Shown here: positions 1-11,599 of the stretch, one piece after another | How positions within the stretch are numbered: the stretch's first letter is position 1 | How the letters are laid out: the number at the start of each line of letters is the position of its first letter | Source of the DNA: Reticulitermes lucifugus | Lineage: Eukaryota > Arthropoda > Insecta > Blattodea > Rhinotermitidae | Direction of reading: 5' to 3' | DNA length: 39,083 bases | Assembly: GCA_026260175.1 (NCBI GenBank) | Contig: JAKCWW010002087.1 | Location: 22,842 to 61,924, forward strand | Translations under genes and position numbers: made by a program | The notes under the pieces: generated by a model | What the model was told of the DNA's origin: nothing | Database searches by the model: none | What the model saw: only the letters and a program-made list of their open reading frames with translations

Positions 1-1050
1 GATCAAAAGGAATTACAACCTCAACACTGAAACGGGAAACCGGAGTAGGTAGAAGAGGACGACAAAAAAAATAATAAACGGGAAAAACTAAATTAAATTA
101 AATTTTAATGTTTACATTCCGAATGACTGTCATCGTTGTTGCGTATAGGCGACGAATACAGGGATGAGAACGTTTAGAACTATTTTAATCCCGACAAACA
201 GCAGTAAAGCTGTGCTGTTTTAAATGCATATTTCAACCAGATCTTGTTCAGGCTGCATGTTGGCTTCATAATCCAAAACATTATTTAAGAAAGATGATTC
301 CAAGATGACTTGTTGAGTGTAGCATTTATCGGCCATAATCGGAGTTATCCTATGTCTGAAACGCAGTTTCGTCTGCCAAGTGATGGTATATACATAATTT
401 GTGTGTACATACATTTATAGTTCTCTGTGTGTTAATTTAATGACGTAACAACTCATTAAAAATTAACTCTTCTAGCAGAATCCGAATATTAACCCTGATA
501 ATAAGAAGATAATATTAACGTCAGCCACTGGATGTGACCGTCAGGTAATTACAACCTCACAACTGGTTCGGTTAAATAAATCTTATTAATATTGCTATTG
601 CATGTTTACTTGTATATAGGCCTATATTAACGGATCATAACTTTTGAATTCCAGGTCTTTCAGTTAGAAACCGAATACAAATATTTATTACAACCAGATC
701 TAAAAGCATTTACATTTTAAACCATAGATCCTTATATTTTAATTATTCAACCCTTTTTTCTAACATTTATCCGTCACCCTCTTTCTTTCCCGATTACTTC
801 AATTTGGTCTAAAAATATTTCAGTACTACATGTGCAGAATATCATTTTTTGCCACAGATCAAGCTTCTTGTTTACCTATAAACCTTTAATGGTCATTGGA
901 TCCAATTGAATCAAGAATAACTGCTTCTTAAATTTAAGTTACATACACATTTATGTGTAACGTCTGTACTCACATCCATATTAATGTTATCATCTCCTTA
1001 TCTACCCTTTGTGCCGACGATTTTTAAGAATTCACGCTGCATTTAAGCGT
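1..1050. other. AT-rich DNA, no gene seen
   Basis: I see no recognisable coding region, RNA gene or transposon. The one open frame of note (220-414, - strand, 64 codons) has no recognisable motif and is within what chance produces in DNA this AT-rich. Confidence 0.6.
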
Positions 1051-1053
1051 TTT

Positions 1054-1146
1054 GTACGGATCTCAGAACAAACAGCGGTTTTGTCTTATACAGCATCAAC
1101 AGATTGGTTTCGTATAATCGAGGTAGAATGTTTAGAGCGCGGTAAG
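1054..1146 (-). repeat. dispersed repeat R1, copy 1
   Basis: Read on the - strand, this segment aligns with 2911-3000 and 28924-29005 on the + strand. Shared blocks in order are TACCG(C/T)GC, TAAACA, a CTC..GTTATA-like block, CCAAT and the end block CTGTTTGTTCTGAGATCC. It shares the CCGCTGTTTGTTCTGAGATCC end most closely with the third copy. The family is unknown to me. It has no coding capacity and could be the tail of a SINE or LINE. Confidence 0.55.
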
Positions 1147-2790
1147 CACCAAGTTCTTACATAAAACAGATACTTTTCGTCTTTAAGGGATTAAAATTAT
1201 ATGACGTCTATAATGCGCCAAATATCAATTTATAAATTTATGTCTAGCATTGTTTAGATGATTGAATTTATTTCCATATAAGTAGATATCATTCTACAGA
1301 AATACATATTAATACTTATTAATTAATTTTAAACGAGGATTTGTAAAATTGCTACTTCAACTGTACGACCTGAACTTAACCCGCCTTCAGTATTCAGCTC
1401 TTATCTATTACACACTGTTGGTCACTCTAAAGTGACTGTGTGATAAATGCGATAGAGGCCTGTACAGCGAGAGTATAAATGGAGCTGTCCTGTGACCATT
1501 ATGTAAAACGAGGAGGATTAATGAACAGACTCAACGTCCAGTCATTAAGTGATAAAGGATGGATAACATAACCACCCACACTTCAGCAAGACTGCCACAA
1601 AAGCTTCAAAATTATTTCTCAATATCAACGTCTCTCCGTATCCTCTATATTGTGGCGTCTATATAAAAAAAACACCGTATCACTGATCAGCAGAGGACAG
1701 GCTCTCGAATTATGTCACGAACCCCGGTGTGTTTCAACTCCGTACACGGGTCCTTCTTAATATCAACACTTTCATCATTCTCGCCTAAAAATTGACCGGT
1801 TTAAATACATAATTTATTTTTCCGTTAAATGGGGCTAAATTATCAATTTCTCTCGAATTTGACACCCTGACACACGAAGAAATAGATCAAAAGTTATCGG
1901 ACTCGGTAAAACCTTGTTTATGCTCTACAAAATAGGGTAAATTAAATAAATACAGACGCTCTGCACGATCGCGCATATATTATCATAACCTAACAAGTTC
2001 AATATGTCTGCAACTTATAGGATACGACTTTTATAAAGAGCTAGTGCCCTTACGGCAACATCACTGCAACATATGGTCCAATCAGATCATGTTGGCATTG
2101 CAAATTTCGAGTAAACTGTCAGTAAGAAATCAAGTTTCGAAGCTCGGTTCAATAACCATTTGTGGCGTCTTATGAGTTTACACAGTATCATAAATCGGCA
2201 CATCAAAGCCAAATTTCCACTGTCATATGAATTTCAAGTGTAAAAATCTATGACCCCAATACTATTGTCAATGCAATATGATACATTTATGCATATATAA
2301 ATTAATACAAATGCATATGCTACACATTCTGTAGAATAAATCTTAGTCCCTTCTGTAAAACAGAATTTCTCAAAGTATCTTTCTCTTAAGCAACGTCATT
2401 CAGGAAAAAAGAAATAAGCATTTGCGGCTTTTACTTTCGATATTACGGGGAAAAAATCGAAACTCTTTTGCTTCTTAGCAGTGCCCATTCAGACGCCTTA
2501 AAATATCAACACTCTCCATTATCCAGCAAAAAACGCTTTGTATTAGCTTATAACGTATTAATCTTCTGTAACAAATGCAGATAATCGTGTGAAACAACAA
2601 CGGAAAAAAGAATTTGCTGATTTATTTATCTAGGACAAAGTGAACAAGAAATGCTTTAATTGATGTTATTTTGTTATTATTATAACAAAATTTTAAAACA
2701 TTTGTCCAAAGAAATAACTGCGAATAGCGTCACCAACGTTCCAAAACTTTACAGCGACTTAAATCCGCTCATGAGGCCCTGAAAGGGCTC
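1147..2790. other. AT-rich DNA with one small perfect hairpin
   Basis: No gene is visible. There is a perfect 10-bp inverted repeat (ATTTTGTTAT / ATAACAAAAT) at 2668-2691 with a 4-base loop, probably chance in this base composition. A TATAAAT at about 1474 has no other promoter element around it. Confidence 0.5.
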
Positions 2791-2798
2791 GACCCGAA

Positions 2799-2842
2799 GA
2801 GGGACTGACTGACTGACTGACTTACACACTCACTCACTCACC
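2799..2842 (+). repeat. TGAC / ACTC tetranucleotide microsatellite
   Basis: Four to five copies of CTGA (GACTGACTGACTGAC) pass directly into about four copies of CTCA. This is a compound simple repeat with no coding reading. Confidence 0.85.
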
Positions 2843-2877
2843 ATTAGTTATAAGTTGATTTCGACTTAAAGACGAAG

Positions 2878-3002
2878 TTTAACCAACATTATACTTAGAT
2901 ATCCTGGTCGTACCGCGCAGTAAACACAATCCCTCTCAGTTATAGAATCCAATCCGTTAATGTTGTATGGAGAAATAATCACAGTTTGTTCTGACATCAG
3001 TA
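2878..3002 (+). repeat. dispersed repeat R1, copy 2
   Basis: It aligns with 28890-29005 in the same orientation and with 1054-1146 in reverse. Shared blocks include CGTACCG(C/T)GCAGTAAACAC, CTC(A/G)GTTATA and GTTTGTTCTGA. Similarity reaches upstream to about 2870 (the AACC..CATTA block), so the repeat is at least about 120 bp. Copies differ by substitutions and small indels, so they are old. Confidence 0.6.
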
Positions 3003-3229
3003 AAAAAACACATAAATGCCTTTTGTGGGCGGAACATATAAATTTTATCGTTAAACCTAGTGGTACGTAGAGTAACCATCAGGCATTAAAGCGTTAAAAA
3101 ATAAACTAAGATGTTATAGTGCCGTGTGAGAAAAGGGAAACGTAAATTATGACTTCTTACACTTGGAGCCTTCGTTAGTAAAATCCTGTCTGTAGTAGAC
3201 TACTTTGTGATGCTTAGTGCATAACTTGC

Positions 3230-4017
3230 ATGCATCTTCTGTTATCGAAGCTGCACAACGTGCCATCACCCGTCAAGTTGTTATTTCTATGTAGAGAAGA
3301 CTGGCACATAAGCACAGACGCACGTTGTAAATACAGTTTTCATCCGACATATTTTCAACCTCCTCCATTATGTAGCGCAAGTGTGATTTCCGTCTCAAAA
3401 ATTAGTAGACTTCAGGACAGAACCGCTGAACTTAATAGTTTGACAAATAAAACGTTTAAGATTTTTCCTAAGAGTTTGTTCATTTTTCAACAAATTACTT
3501 TTTATTATTATGGAATAATTGACAAAGTGATACGCATACTTATGACTTTCCTTCACTTAATTTTGAATGTACCAAAATATTCGCCTCTGCTGCATAATAC
3601 ATGGAAATACAAGCATCAAAATGACCATTTACAGTATATACAGATTCGACTGCTTTCTGTACCCAATAACCGTAACTTCCTCAGACGACAAACCCAGCAA
3701 TAATGATGGCTATGTTCCACCCAGACCTTCTCTATCACATAAGCCATCCATTCTTAAGACGATATGCCTTATTGCAATGTTCTTCTCATGTCAGCTGGAA
3801 GTTACGGCTAATTTCCAAGAATCTGAACTGCGTACAATGCTCTGCTTCCTCGGTGAGCTGCCAACAACTGACACCATACAGCTGCTTTTACTTGGAATCA
3901 AATTATCCGGAAAGCAGGGAATTTAACAAAGGCTCTTGTTTTCCAGTGCATGCGAAATATGTTCCATTGTTAAGCAATAATCCATATGGAAGCGTTGAGA
4001 GTACTTTAATCCTTTGA
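3230..4017 (+). other. cluster of three overlapping open frames, unidentified
   Basis: Three + strand frames overlap here: 3230-3703 (157 codons, the longest in the window), 3567-3926 (119) and 3703-4017 (104). They lie in three different frames, and the third begins at the stop of the first (TAATGATG). I recognise no domain. The first frame is rich in H, S, F and L, lacks a clear signal peptide, and has no transposase or reverse transcriptase motif. A low local stop density, a decayed coding region with frameshifts, or chance could each explain it. I do not assign a function. Confidence 0.2.
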
Positions 4018-4056
4018 TCTTTGGCCTTTCACCGCGGTGGGACGTGTTTGTTACCA

Positions 4057-4142
4057 AGCCGATCTATGGGAGATTTGTTGGGGAGAAAGTGTTTCTTTCC
4101 AAGTGCTCCGGTTTTCCTTTTCAGCATTATTCCACCCATGGT
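4057..4142 (+). repeat. SINE family A fragment
   Basis: It resembles the body of the SINE split across 13922-14640. Matching blocks are GATCTATGGGAGATTTG (compare TTCATGTGAAATTTTTG), GTTTCTTTCCAAGTGCTCCG (compare GTTTTTCTCCAAGTACTTCTG) and TTATTCCA near the end. No tRNA-like head is preserved, so this is a 5'-truncated or eroded copy. A B-box-like TTCGATTCC just downstream (about 4290) might be the debris of another copy. Confidence 0.6.
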
Positions 4143-4269
4143 ACAAACTTTTATTTGACACCGGCGACTCTATATAACCATAGGAACTGACAGCATTTTT
4201 AAATAAAATACGCTTCTGTCTATGTTATTGTACAATTTAAACTGACTAAATTGCAATGTTTGTATTCCT

Positions 4270-4280
4270 GGGGGGGGGGG
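4270..4280 (+). repeat. run of 11 G
   Basis: A homopolymer of eleven G, unusual in this AT-rich setting. It is liable to length error in sequencing. Confidence 0.9.
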
Positions 4281-4690
4281 TCGCATATTCGATTCCTGAT
4301 CCGGAAGCTAGGACTCATACATTTTTCACACTTTTCTTTAGACCCTTCAGTCAAATGCTGAAATAGTACCTTTACATAAGCTATAGCCCTTTCATTTTAT
4401 ATTCTTTATCTTTGGAATTTGAAATCTAAGCAGTATAACATATGAAATTGAGGATGCATTATGAAATAAATTAAGACGTAGTAAAATATTTTATGGTTTG
4501 TATAAAATACTTAGTAACCAATTTGGAAACTAATGGATTAATACACGCTTTTATCAGCTGAAAATATGTATAGTGTAATATAGTCTACTAACACTTAAAA
4601 GATTACGCAAGCCAATAATCCGGAAAAAATATGATTTTCATTGATGTGAAAATTTCAAAGTTTCAATATCTGCAGGATTATTACGTGTAG

Positions 4691-4729
4691 CTTTATTTAT
4701 TTATTTATATAATAAATAAATAAATAAAG
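4691..4729. repeat. perfect 18-bp palindrome of TTTA units
   Basis: CTTTATTTATTTATTTAT is followed by ATA and then its exact reverse complement. The two arms are TTTA and TAAA microsatellites in opposite polarity. It could extrude as a cruciform, or be a microsatellite duplicated in inverted form. Confidence 0.9.
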
Positions 4730-7700
4730 ATAAATGTGCGCACTTAGCCTTAAAAATATCAGACATAAATATGGAATTTTACTTAATCCTTTTTACCGGA
4801 AATCGTTTGGACCTTAGGCCTAGTCCGTTATATTATTTTTTATTCTTACCTCAGACGTCATTTCCTGTTTTCAGTGCCTATCGTTATTATTGGCATAGTC
4901 TCAAAATATCTGTTTAACAAATATTACGAACATGGGGGGGAGTAATTATTACAAGATGTATTTCTGTTTGTGTAAACTACCAAAATCAGCTCACTTAGAA
5001 CTATAAGAGGCTGTCTCTAACAGCAATCAAGCTGACAACTCATTAACTTTACATGTCCTAAGACTGCAAACTACGGCTGGAAACCTTCTTTCTCACAGAA
5101 ACAAAATTGTTCCATTTCCCCTTCGCGGCCGAATTCAGAATGTTTCAGCTGTGAATTAACCAAGCTGCCATCAATCCCCATTCTTTCCCTTTCGTCAACT
5201 TCCTCTATCCTGGCTTTCATGTTGTTATTCATCGCCTCCTTTCCCTCCTGCAAGGCTATATCTTTGTAAACAAGAGGGGGAGAAAAACCAACGACAGGTT
5301 ACTGATTGTCACGTATCGAGATTTGTCGCTCCCAAGTAGACGATCCTAGACACGCAAAGTTTAACCTTTTCTCTGGGCTGAATGAGATGTCTTGTTTGAA
5401 GTACCAAGGTACCCCTTGATACGTTTCAGCTTGATATAAGGAAAACAAACTCGTCACTCTCCATTACTCTTTTTATATGTGGACGAGCTAACCCTTTCCG
5501 CGCTAATTTGTTTACGCACTATAACTTTTCATTTACTTTACTACCGCGATTCTTTGCGATTTCTGTCTTCCAAGGGCCAACTGCTAACAGGCAAGAAACA
5601 TGTTTTGTACTGACAACAAATATGAAATATATTTAGAAGAGGAATTTAAGATTTGAGGTTCTCACAGTGGTGTTGCTAAAGATTCAATTTATCCTGCGAA
5701 AAGCATACGACAGTTTCACTGACGACTGTCCTATAAAGATTTATTAAGTCGCCTCTATTGTTACTGTTACTACATGATCTCCTTTATTTGTTACACGATT
5801 TTATTTATTATTATATGTTTTACTGAATTAATTAAAGAGATATCACATTCAGTACTGTAAAATACGCGGGCAATATTCATGTTCCAAGCAGCGCTGTTCT
5901 TTAAACGTTGTTGAAGTTCCTTTTTTAAACCTAGAAGTTTCAAAATGTCATGCGTATCCTTCAGCATCACACGAGTTATTGACAGGCTCTTAGCGTTATT
6001 TTTATGTTTCTTCCTACCATAACTGTTAAATTTCTATGCCAGTTTTATATCGTGAAATTTATTATTATTACTTTTTAAAACATATATCCAAAGGAATGAA
6101 CAACGGATCCCATCATTTCCGTCTTAAAGTAGAAAAGTAATTATATTTATCTGCAAGGTATAGCAAAAGCTCTTAGGAAATAAAGACTGTTTTGTACTTC
6201 TCAGGCCATAAATAGAACGGTTATTCAGCTGCTAAGATATGTATTATGGGTGTCAGATGAATAAAATACATTTATAAAGAACAGATAAAATTGGAAGTTA
6301 AGATATAGGCCTTATATTTTATTGCAGTATCAGTAATAGTAGTAGTTGGATTTTATGCGCATCAGCTGCTATTTGCGCCATATACAAAATAGGCCTATAC
6401 ATATACATATATATACTCATATCATATGCTCTTTTTTACAGTATTCATGCTAATTGAGAGGGTACTTAGTTGGTGGAAAAAAATACTTACTGTTTTCCTG
6501 TTAGCCATAAGCTGCTTTGTGTTTGACATTACTAAGTAGGTATATACGATTTTTTTCCTCTTTTATATAAACATTTATAAATTCCAATATTATGTTATAT
6601 AAATTTTAAAAAGTACATTTTTTGCGATGCCGTCTCATAAAATTTAACCTTTAGAAGAATGAAATTGGTGTAAAATTTTAGTAAAGATACAGCTTGTACC
6701 CCACTTACAACACATTGCGCTTCAATAGGAAAGATCTCCTGGTTAGTGTTATTCCGTGTAGGGACCAAATCTCTATTATAAGAAATGCATTGAACACATA
6801 AATAAGCTTTGCGGTAAAAACCCGGAATTTTTCAAAATTAGACCTGACGTTATGTATATTTATCACTGGTCTTTGAAATTTTCATATCGTCCTGCAAATG
6901 AACATGCTCATACGCGCTGTAATTTGTTACGTACAGTTCTTGTACCTGACGGCGTCCTACAGGTAACAGTATCATTATCGGGAAAACAGTGTTGTTATAC
7001 TATCTTGTGGATCACAAATGGCTACCCAGGTAAACATAAGCGACGGTTAATATCAAATTAATCATTTAACATGTTCCATAACATAAGAGTAACTCGTGAA
7101 TGAAATAAATGTTAAAACAATTCCGTGATGTAATGGAATCGGTTCTTTCATAGGAAGATAAGCTAAAATGAAAAAAACCCTGTAATTTGAAAGAATACTT
7201 CGAGGTCTCATGGCACATCAAGGCGGAAGCAGTGATTTATACTCGTAATTAAATGAAGTAATAGTATGCAAGCATACGCCCTTTCAACTCCCCAACACAG
7301 ACAGAATGCAACTGTAGTATTTCCTCCATCGTTTTTGTTTTTTGAAACGTAAAAAGTCAGTTTCCTCAAAAATTAATATCCCTTCCCAGGAATTGTAATT
7401 AATAATAACGACCCCTCTGCAGGTATCACGTAAATACAACACTGTTTCCTGTCCCATCATTCATCCACTAAGCATCTCCAGGAATCAACACGTACTGGTC
7501 TTTTTATGTCTCTGAGCCTCATCGTTAAGGGATGCAATGGGATGTGTTGAAAGTCACTGTCGTTTTACATGAAACTTAGTACAGATGGTGAAGGATCCGT
7601 AACATTAAGGGACTAATAATACGTCGGACTTTATAAAGTCATGACTGAGAAATTCATGCAGAATTTTAGACATGAAGCTGGGAAGTCCTAGGCGTAGGTG

Positions 7701-8139
7701 AAAGATAATATTAAAATTTTTATTTCTTGGATTGTGAGAGTGTGGACTGAATTCATTTGGCTGAAGGTAAGTTCCAGTAGGCGGCTCCTGTGAAGACGGT
7801 TATGAAACATCCATATGCATCAACGGTCGGAAATTTTGTACTAGATAAGCATACACTGGCTCTCCTAAAGAATCTGTTTCATTGAATAAGAACGTTATTT
7901 AATAACACACTCACAGTATCTGTTGGGGATGTGGACTTTACACTACCAACTGTCCATCTTGGAAAACAAAACTAAGTAAGAAGTCCAAATTGGACCGATT
8001 CTTTGTAAGATCGGGACACAGATGGAAAAATAACTTTAGGATGGAACTTTAGGAAAAGAGGTTACGCAGAGGAGAGGTGGATATGACACCTGAAACATCA
8101 GTCTATGACAATGGGAAGTGGGTGGATCTAAAATATGTG
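4730..8139. other. AT-rich DNA, no gene seen
   Basis: No transposon termini, RNA gene or convincing exon were found. A strong donor-like AAG|GTAAGT at 7767 has a stop-filled upstream sequence in the frame checked, so I do not call an exon. Open frames at 5071-5253 (-) and 6852-7061 (+) are short and featureless. Confidence 0.5.
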
Positions 8140-8420
8140 AACTAAACACTGCAGCCATTCTACCGTAGTCAGTGTAGCCAGCAATTTACGGGTTCGAATA
8201 TAAATCAGGACAAAGGAAACAGATTGCTTTCTACTCCAAAGCAGGCCGAATCTAAAGCCCGCTCAGCCTCCTATTCAATGAGTAAGGGGAAAGATTTTCT
8301 CGAGGATAAAGCGACCTGGGCGTGAAGACACAATTTATCTCCCTCTAGTACAGAGGCTAATAATGTTTGTAGTGATATCTCCACTCCCACACATGCCTTC
8401 ATGTCGGGCCAAAGGTAAAC
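8140..8420 (+). repeat. tRNA-derived SINE family B, copy 1
   Basis: It contains a tRNA B-box-like GGGTTCGAAT at about 8190. The family B body follows: GCTCAGCCTCCTATTCAATG, then AAGATTTTCTCGAGG in place of a CCGGG-type palindrome, then ATAAAGCGACCTGGGCGTG. The end is ATGCCTTCATGTCGGGCC..GGTAAAC. The same ordered blocks occur at 17760, 24551 (-), 30512 (-) and 33787. It is old and diverged. Confidence 0.65.
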
Positions 8421-8897
8421 ACTACGTTTAATTTTGTATTAAATACTTATTCCTAGCGACAGACGTATCTTTCTGTGTTTTGCAGGAATTTTAACTTACA
8501 GAATTTCCATTGCCTCTAAATTTCAAGGACCGCGTAAAAATTACAAATTCTATTCTGATTAAACCAATGGAATAGTAAGAGCAGCGGTTGTGAAGAATTG
8601 TGGTCTAATACTTGGAAAAGAAAATTAGTATGCAAAAATATACCATTAATATGTTGGCAGCCCTGGCGCGGTGCACGTACGTGGGCGGAACAACTATATG
8701 CAAAACATTAATCAGTTGGACGCCAACGCCTAAATATTATAGCGATCGGCATAATTATCAGAGACCACCCATGGTCGTTACACATGCAGGCGTTTGAAAA
8801 CAAATTCGAATAGGCCAAATACACTTAAATTGCTTGCATTTCAGTTCAGAAGTTCAAAATATCGTATCTGCTGTCGTAAATTTGCATTCATGTTCAA

Positions 8898-8920
8898 ACA
8901 TCAACTCAAAGTTGATGTTG
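8898..8920. repeat. 10-bp perfect hairpin
   Basis: AACATCAACT, CAA, then AGTTGATGTT. It overlaps the start of the minisatellite that follows and may have seeded it by slippage. No function can be inferred. Confidence 0.7.
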
Positions 8921-9017
8921 TTTACTAATGTCCACAAAACATGTTGCTTACTATGTCCACAAAATGCGGTGTATGCTAATGTCCAGAAAGCATGTTGCGT
9001 ACTATGTCCACAAAGTA
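8915..9017 (+). repeat. short minisatellite, about 26-bp unit, four partial copies
   Basis: Units start at 8915, 8941, 8973 and 8992, each around ATGTTG(T/C)TTACTA(A)TGTCCACAAA. The second plus third units form a 51-bp higher-order step. The + frame through it gives a repeated CC(L/V)LCPQ pattern that comes from the repeat, not from a protein. Confidence 0.8.
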
Positions 9018-11225
9018 GAAATCAATTCCGTGCAAGCCAGACACAACCCAGAAAACCTTGACCTAATATATTAAAATCCGGAAGAACGTAAAAGGCAAAT
9101 ACAAAGTATACACTCCAAGCAAATACATGCATACTCCGGCATGAAACACTGATGACGAGGCAGGTTAAGGAAACGAGTAAAGAAAAGGACGGAGAAAAGT
9201 AAGGCAAGCTGACTGTTGGTGAAAAATGAGAAGAGAGCACGCGAAAATGACGGAAGCTAAAGTCTTTCTCTGATTGAGACTTTCCACTCAGGCAAATCTC
9301 CGTTAACAACAAAGGATTATTCAGTTGATATGTGGTGCAGATAGAACTCACTTAGTTTACATCATGATAGAATATTAATATAAGCTTTTGATATTACAAT
9401 TTGGGGAAGTACAAGAGTATAACTTACAAAAATTTCGTATCTGCATTTCTGCAAAAACTTATCGAATAGCTAAGCGATTATTTGTTTCTCGACACCTTTA
9501 CTCCAAGTGCGGCAGGTATTAATGAAGTTACTGAATTTATTAGTAATTTGTTTATAGGTGGTCAAATATACTTAGTAACTTGGTAACATTTTTGGTAAAG
9601 TAGTTACTTCAAACGCCGCTACTTTCGTGGAAAATTAAGTGAAACATCAATACGATTTAGAAATTTTAACTGACGGAGAAGTAAAATTTTTCAGCCTCTA
9701 ACTCTTTTCTAAACTAGATCTATAGCGAAATTTCTGTGACCTTTTAAACTCCCATCTGCTTGATAAAAACAGTATAAAAACGTGACGTTTAAGATAAAAT
9801 TATGTCGGTGTTTTAATTCAGAAATTTCTCAGTACCACTTAGTCCGGAAATTTCACGTGACCTATCTCAACACTAAAATGTACAAAACTATTATACTTTT
9901 GTCGGTTTTTATATGAGTGCGACACTTGTTCTCGTTTCCTGAATGAAATATATACTGGGGTGAATACTCTATTCCATTTTTCTGGCATACGACACCCTAG
10001 AGACTGGTATAAAGGCATCCACCAGATTATGTAAGCAGAAAGGGCCTACAAGGCCTTGGGGCCTACTCTTCTACACGGCGTCATAAACCACTAAACCGGA
10101 AATCTTCGTCAGCGTGGCTGTGTTAAGCTCAAAGCTCGCATATTCACACAGTGTTCTCTAAGGTTTCTTTCTAAAATAACTATATTTAACAAACGAGTAC
10201 TACTGTCTGAAAAATATAACCCAAGGCAGGATCCACGACTACGTTAAGAGCACCCTTGTTCGTCTTTGCGCGATGCAGTCTAAACCGAACACCTTCCACT
10301 TTATCGTGTGAATTCGGTCGTATTCGCAACAGCTCGACTCGCCACTATTTCCACACTTACAGCCCAAGGAAAGCACAGGCTTGGCCGTTGCGAGAAGTTT
10401 TAAGTTTCAATATGCTAACAAATATGCAGTCACATTAGACTTGTGGCTTTAGAAAGCGTTTTCATGTTCTCAGTGAGATTGTCCATGGGGCTTGTCTCTC
10501 CGTCCATCCCGTTTATACTGTAATTTAAATTCGTGTAGTAGATTTATATTCTTCTATGTTATATGACTGCATGACAATTTATCTTGTTTTACGAGAAGGA
10601 ACAAATATCCTAAACCGTTTGTGAAGGTTGGAAATAGAACTTAAATAAATATGGAGGCCCATTGGTGAAATAAAGAAGAACGAAACTAATAAAAACAAAG
10701 GCGGAAATAAATAGTAAAAAATGTCGTAAAAAGTGAAAACCTAAACACTTGTTAGAATTACAGGCATTTAACAACAAGTAAAATCTTTAAATGTCAAAGT
10801 TGCTGTGTAAAGCATGGCTTTCGGATTGACAGTTGAGTTTTCCAGCTTCACAGTACCAGTATTACAGCTGTTTACTTCCTCACTGTCACTCGTTCTCACA
10901 TCCACAATTCTGCTTTTCGTCTTCTTGCTTTTGTTTTTCATTTACTTATTTACGGTTTATTTAATTACGTCATCGGTAGCTCAATCTACACAGCCGAGCG
11001 ACAACAGCACGATCATTAGTGAATAACGAATTCAACAGAACATGGAAGGACGTGTTCCGGGTCCCATTGACATAATATTCTGTCATTTGTAAAAAAACAG
11101 AGCAACCGTAAAAAAAATCCTCAGCCATGATATTCGGTCTCTCGGTCAATATTTGAAGTTGGCATCTCCAGAATAAGTCGAAAAGCTACATACGCGGTAT
11201 CGACTTCCGGTTCTGCTTTGTTAGT
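9018..11225. other. AT-rich DNA, no gene seen
   Basis: Open frames at 9022-9351 (-), 10256-10438 (+) and 10814-11026 (+) carry no recognisable domain. The last has a hydrophobic stretch but no splice or promoter context. A GGCCTACAAGGCCTTGGGGCC block at about 10044 recalls the tail of SINE family B, but it is too short to call. Confidence 0.45.
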
Positions 11226-11229
11226 ATTT

Positions 11230-11590
11230 TGACTTTCGAGGGCGTTTCATTTCCCCTCGCCCATTCCTAACCTTCTCTACACGTCTCCCTATTCCTAATC
11301 TCCCTATCTGTCCTTTCATCCATCTTTCCCTATTTCTATTCTCCTGTTTTCACCTTTCTTGTTTCCTTTCCCTTCATTTCTTCTCCCTTGCGTATCTCGG
11401 ATGTGCTCCGCTCTTAACAAATACTTTTCTTCCACTGGCTTTAATTTCTTACCTGTTCCCGTTTTCTTTTCCTTTTCCCTAAATTTGTACTTATTTTCTT
11501 TCTCTATTTTTAGTCCTGTTCACTTCCTTTCATTCACGTTCCCTTCCTTCTTTCCCTTTATACACCTTTTCAACTCTAGCATTTTAATCG
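11230..11590 (+). repeat. pyrimidine-rich tract
   Basis: About 360 bp is strongly C+T biased on the + strand (runs such as TTTCCTTTCCCTTC). It is a decayed CT or CTTT-type simple repeat. The open frame 11359-11667 inside it is a by-product, rich in F, S, P and L. Confidence 0.75.
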
Positions 11591-11599
11591 TGCAATTTT

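Noticed and set aside
1474..1510. TATAAAT with possible start site downstream
   Set aside because: A TATA word alone is common in this AT-rich DNA, with no initiator at the right distance and no open frame after it.
7767..7772. Strong donor AAG|GTAAGT
   Set aside because: The upstream frame from ATG 7672 ends after nine codons, and no promoter or acceptor pairs with it. Such words recur by chance (also near 22310 and 28494).
10040..10085. GGCCTACAAGGCCTTGGGGCC, similar to the SINE B tail
   Set aside because: Only about 40 bp, with no neighbouring family B blocks.
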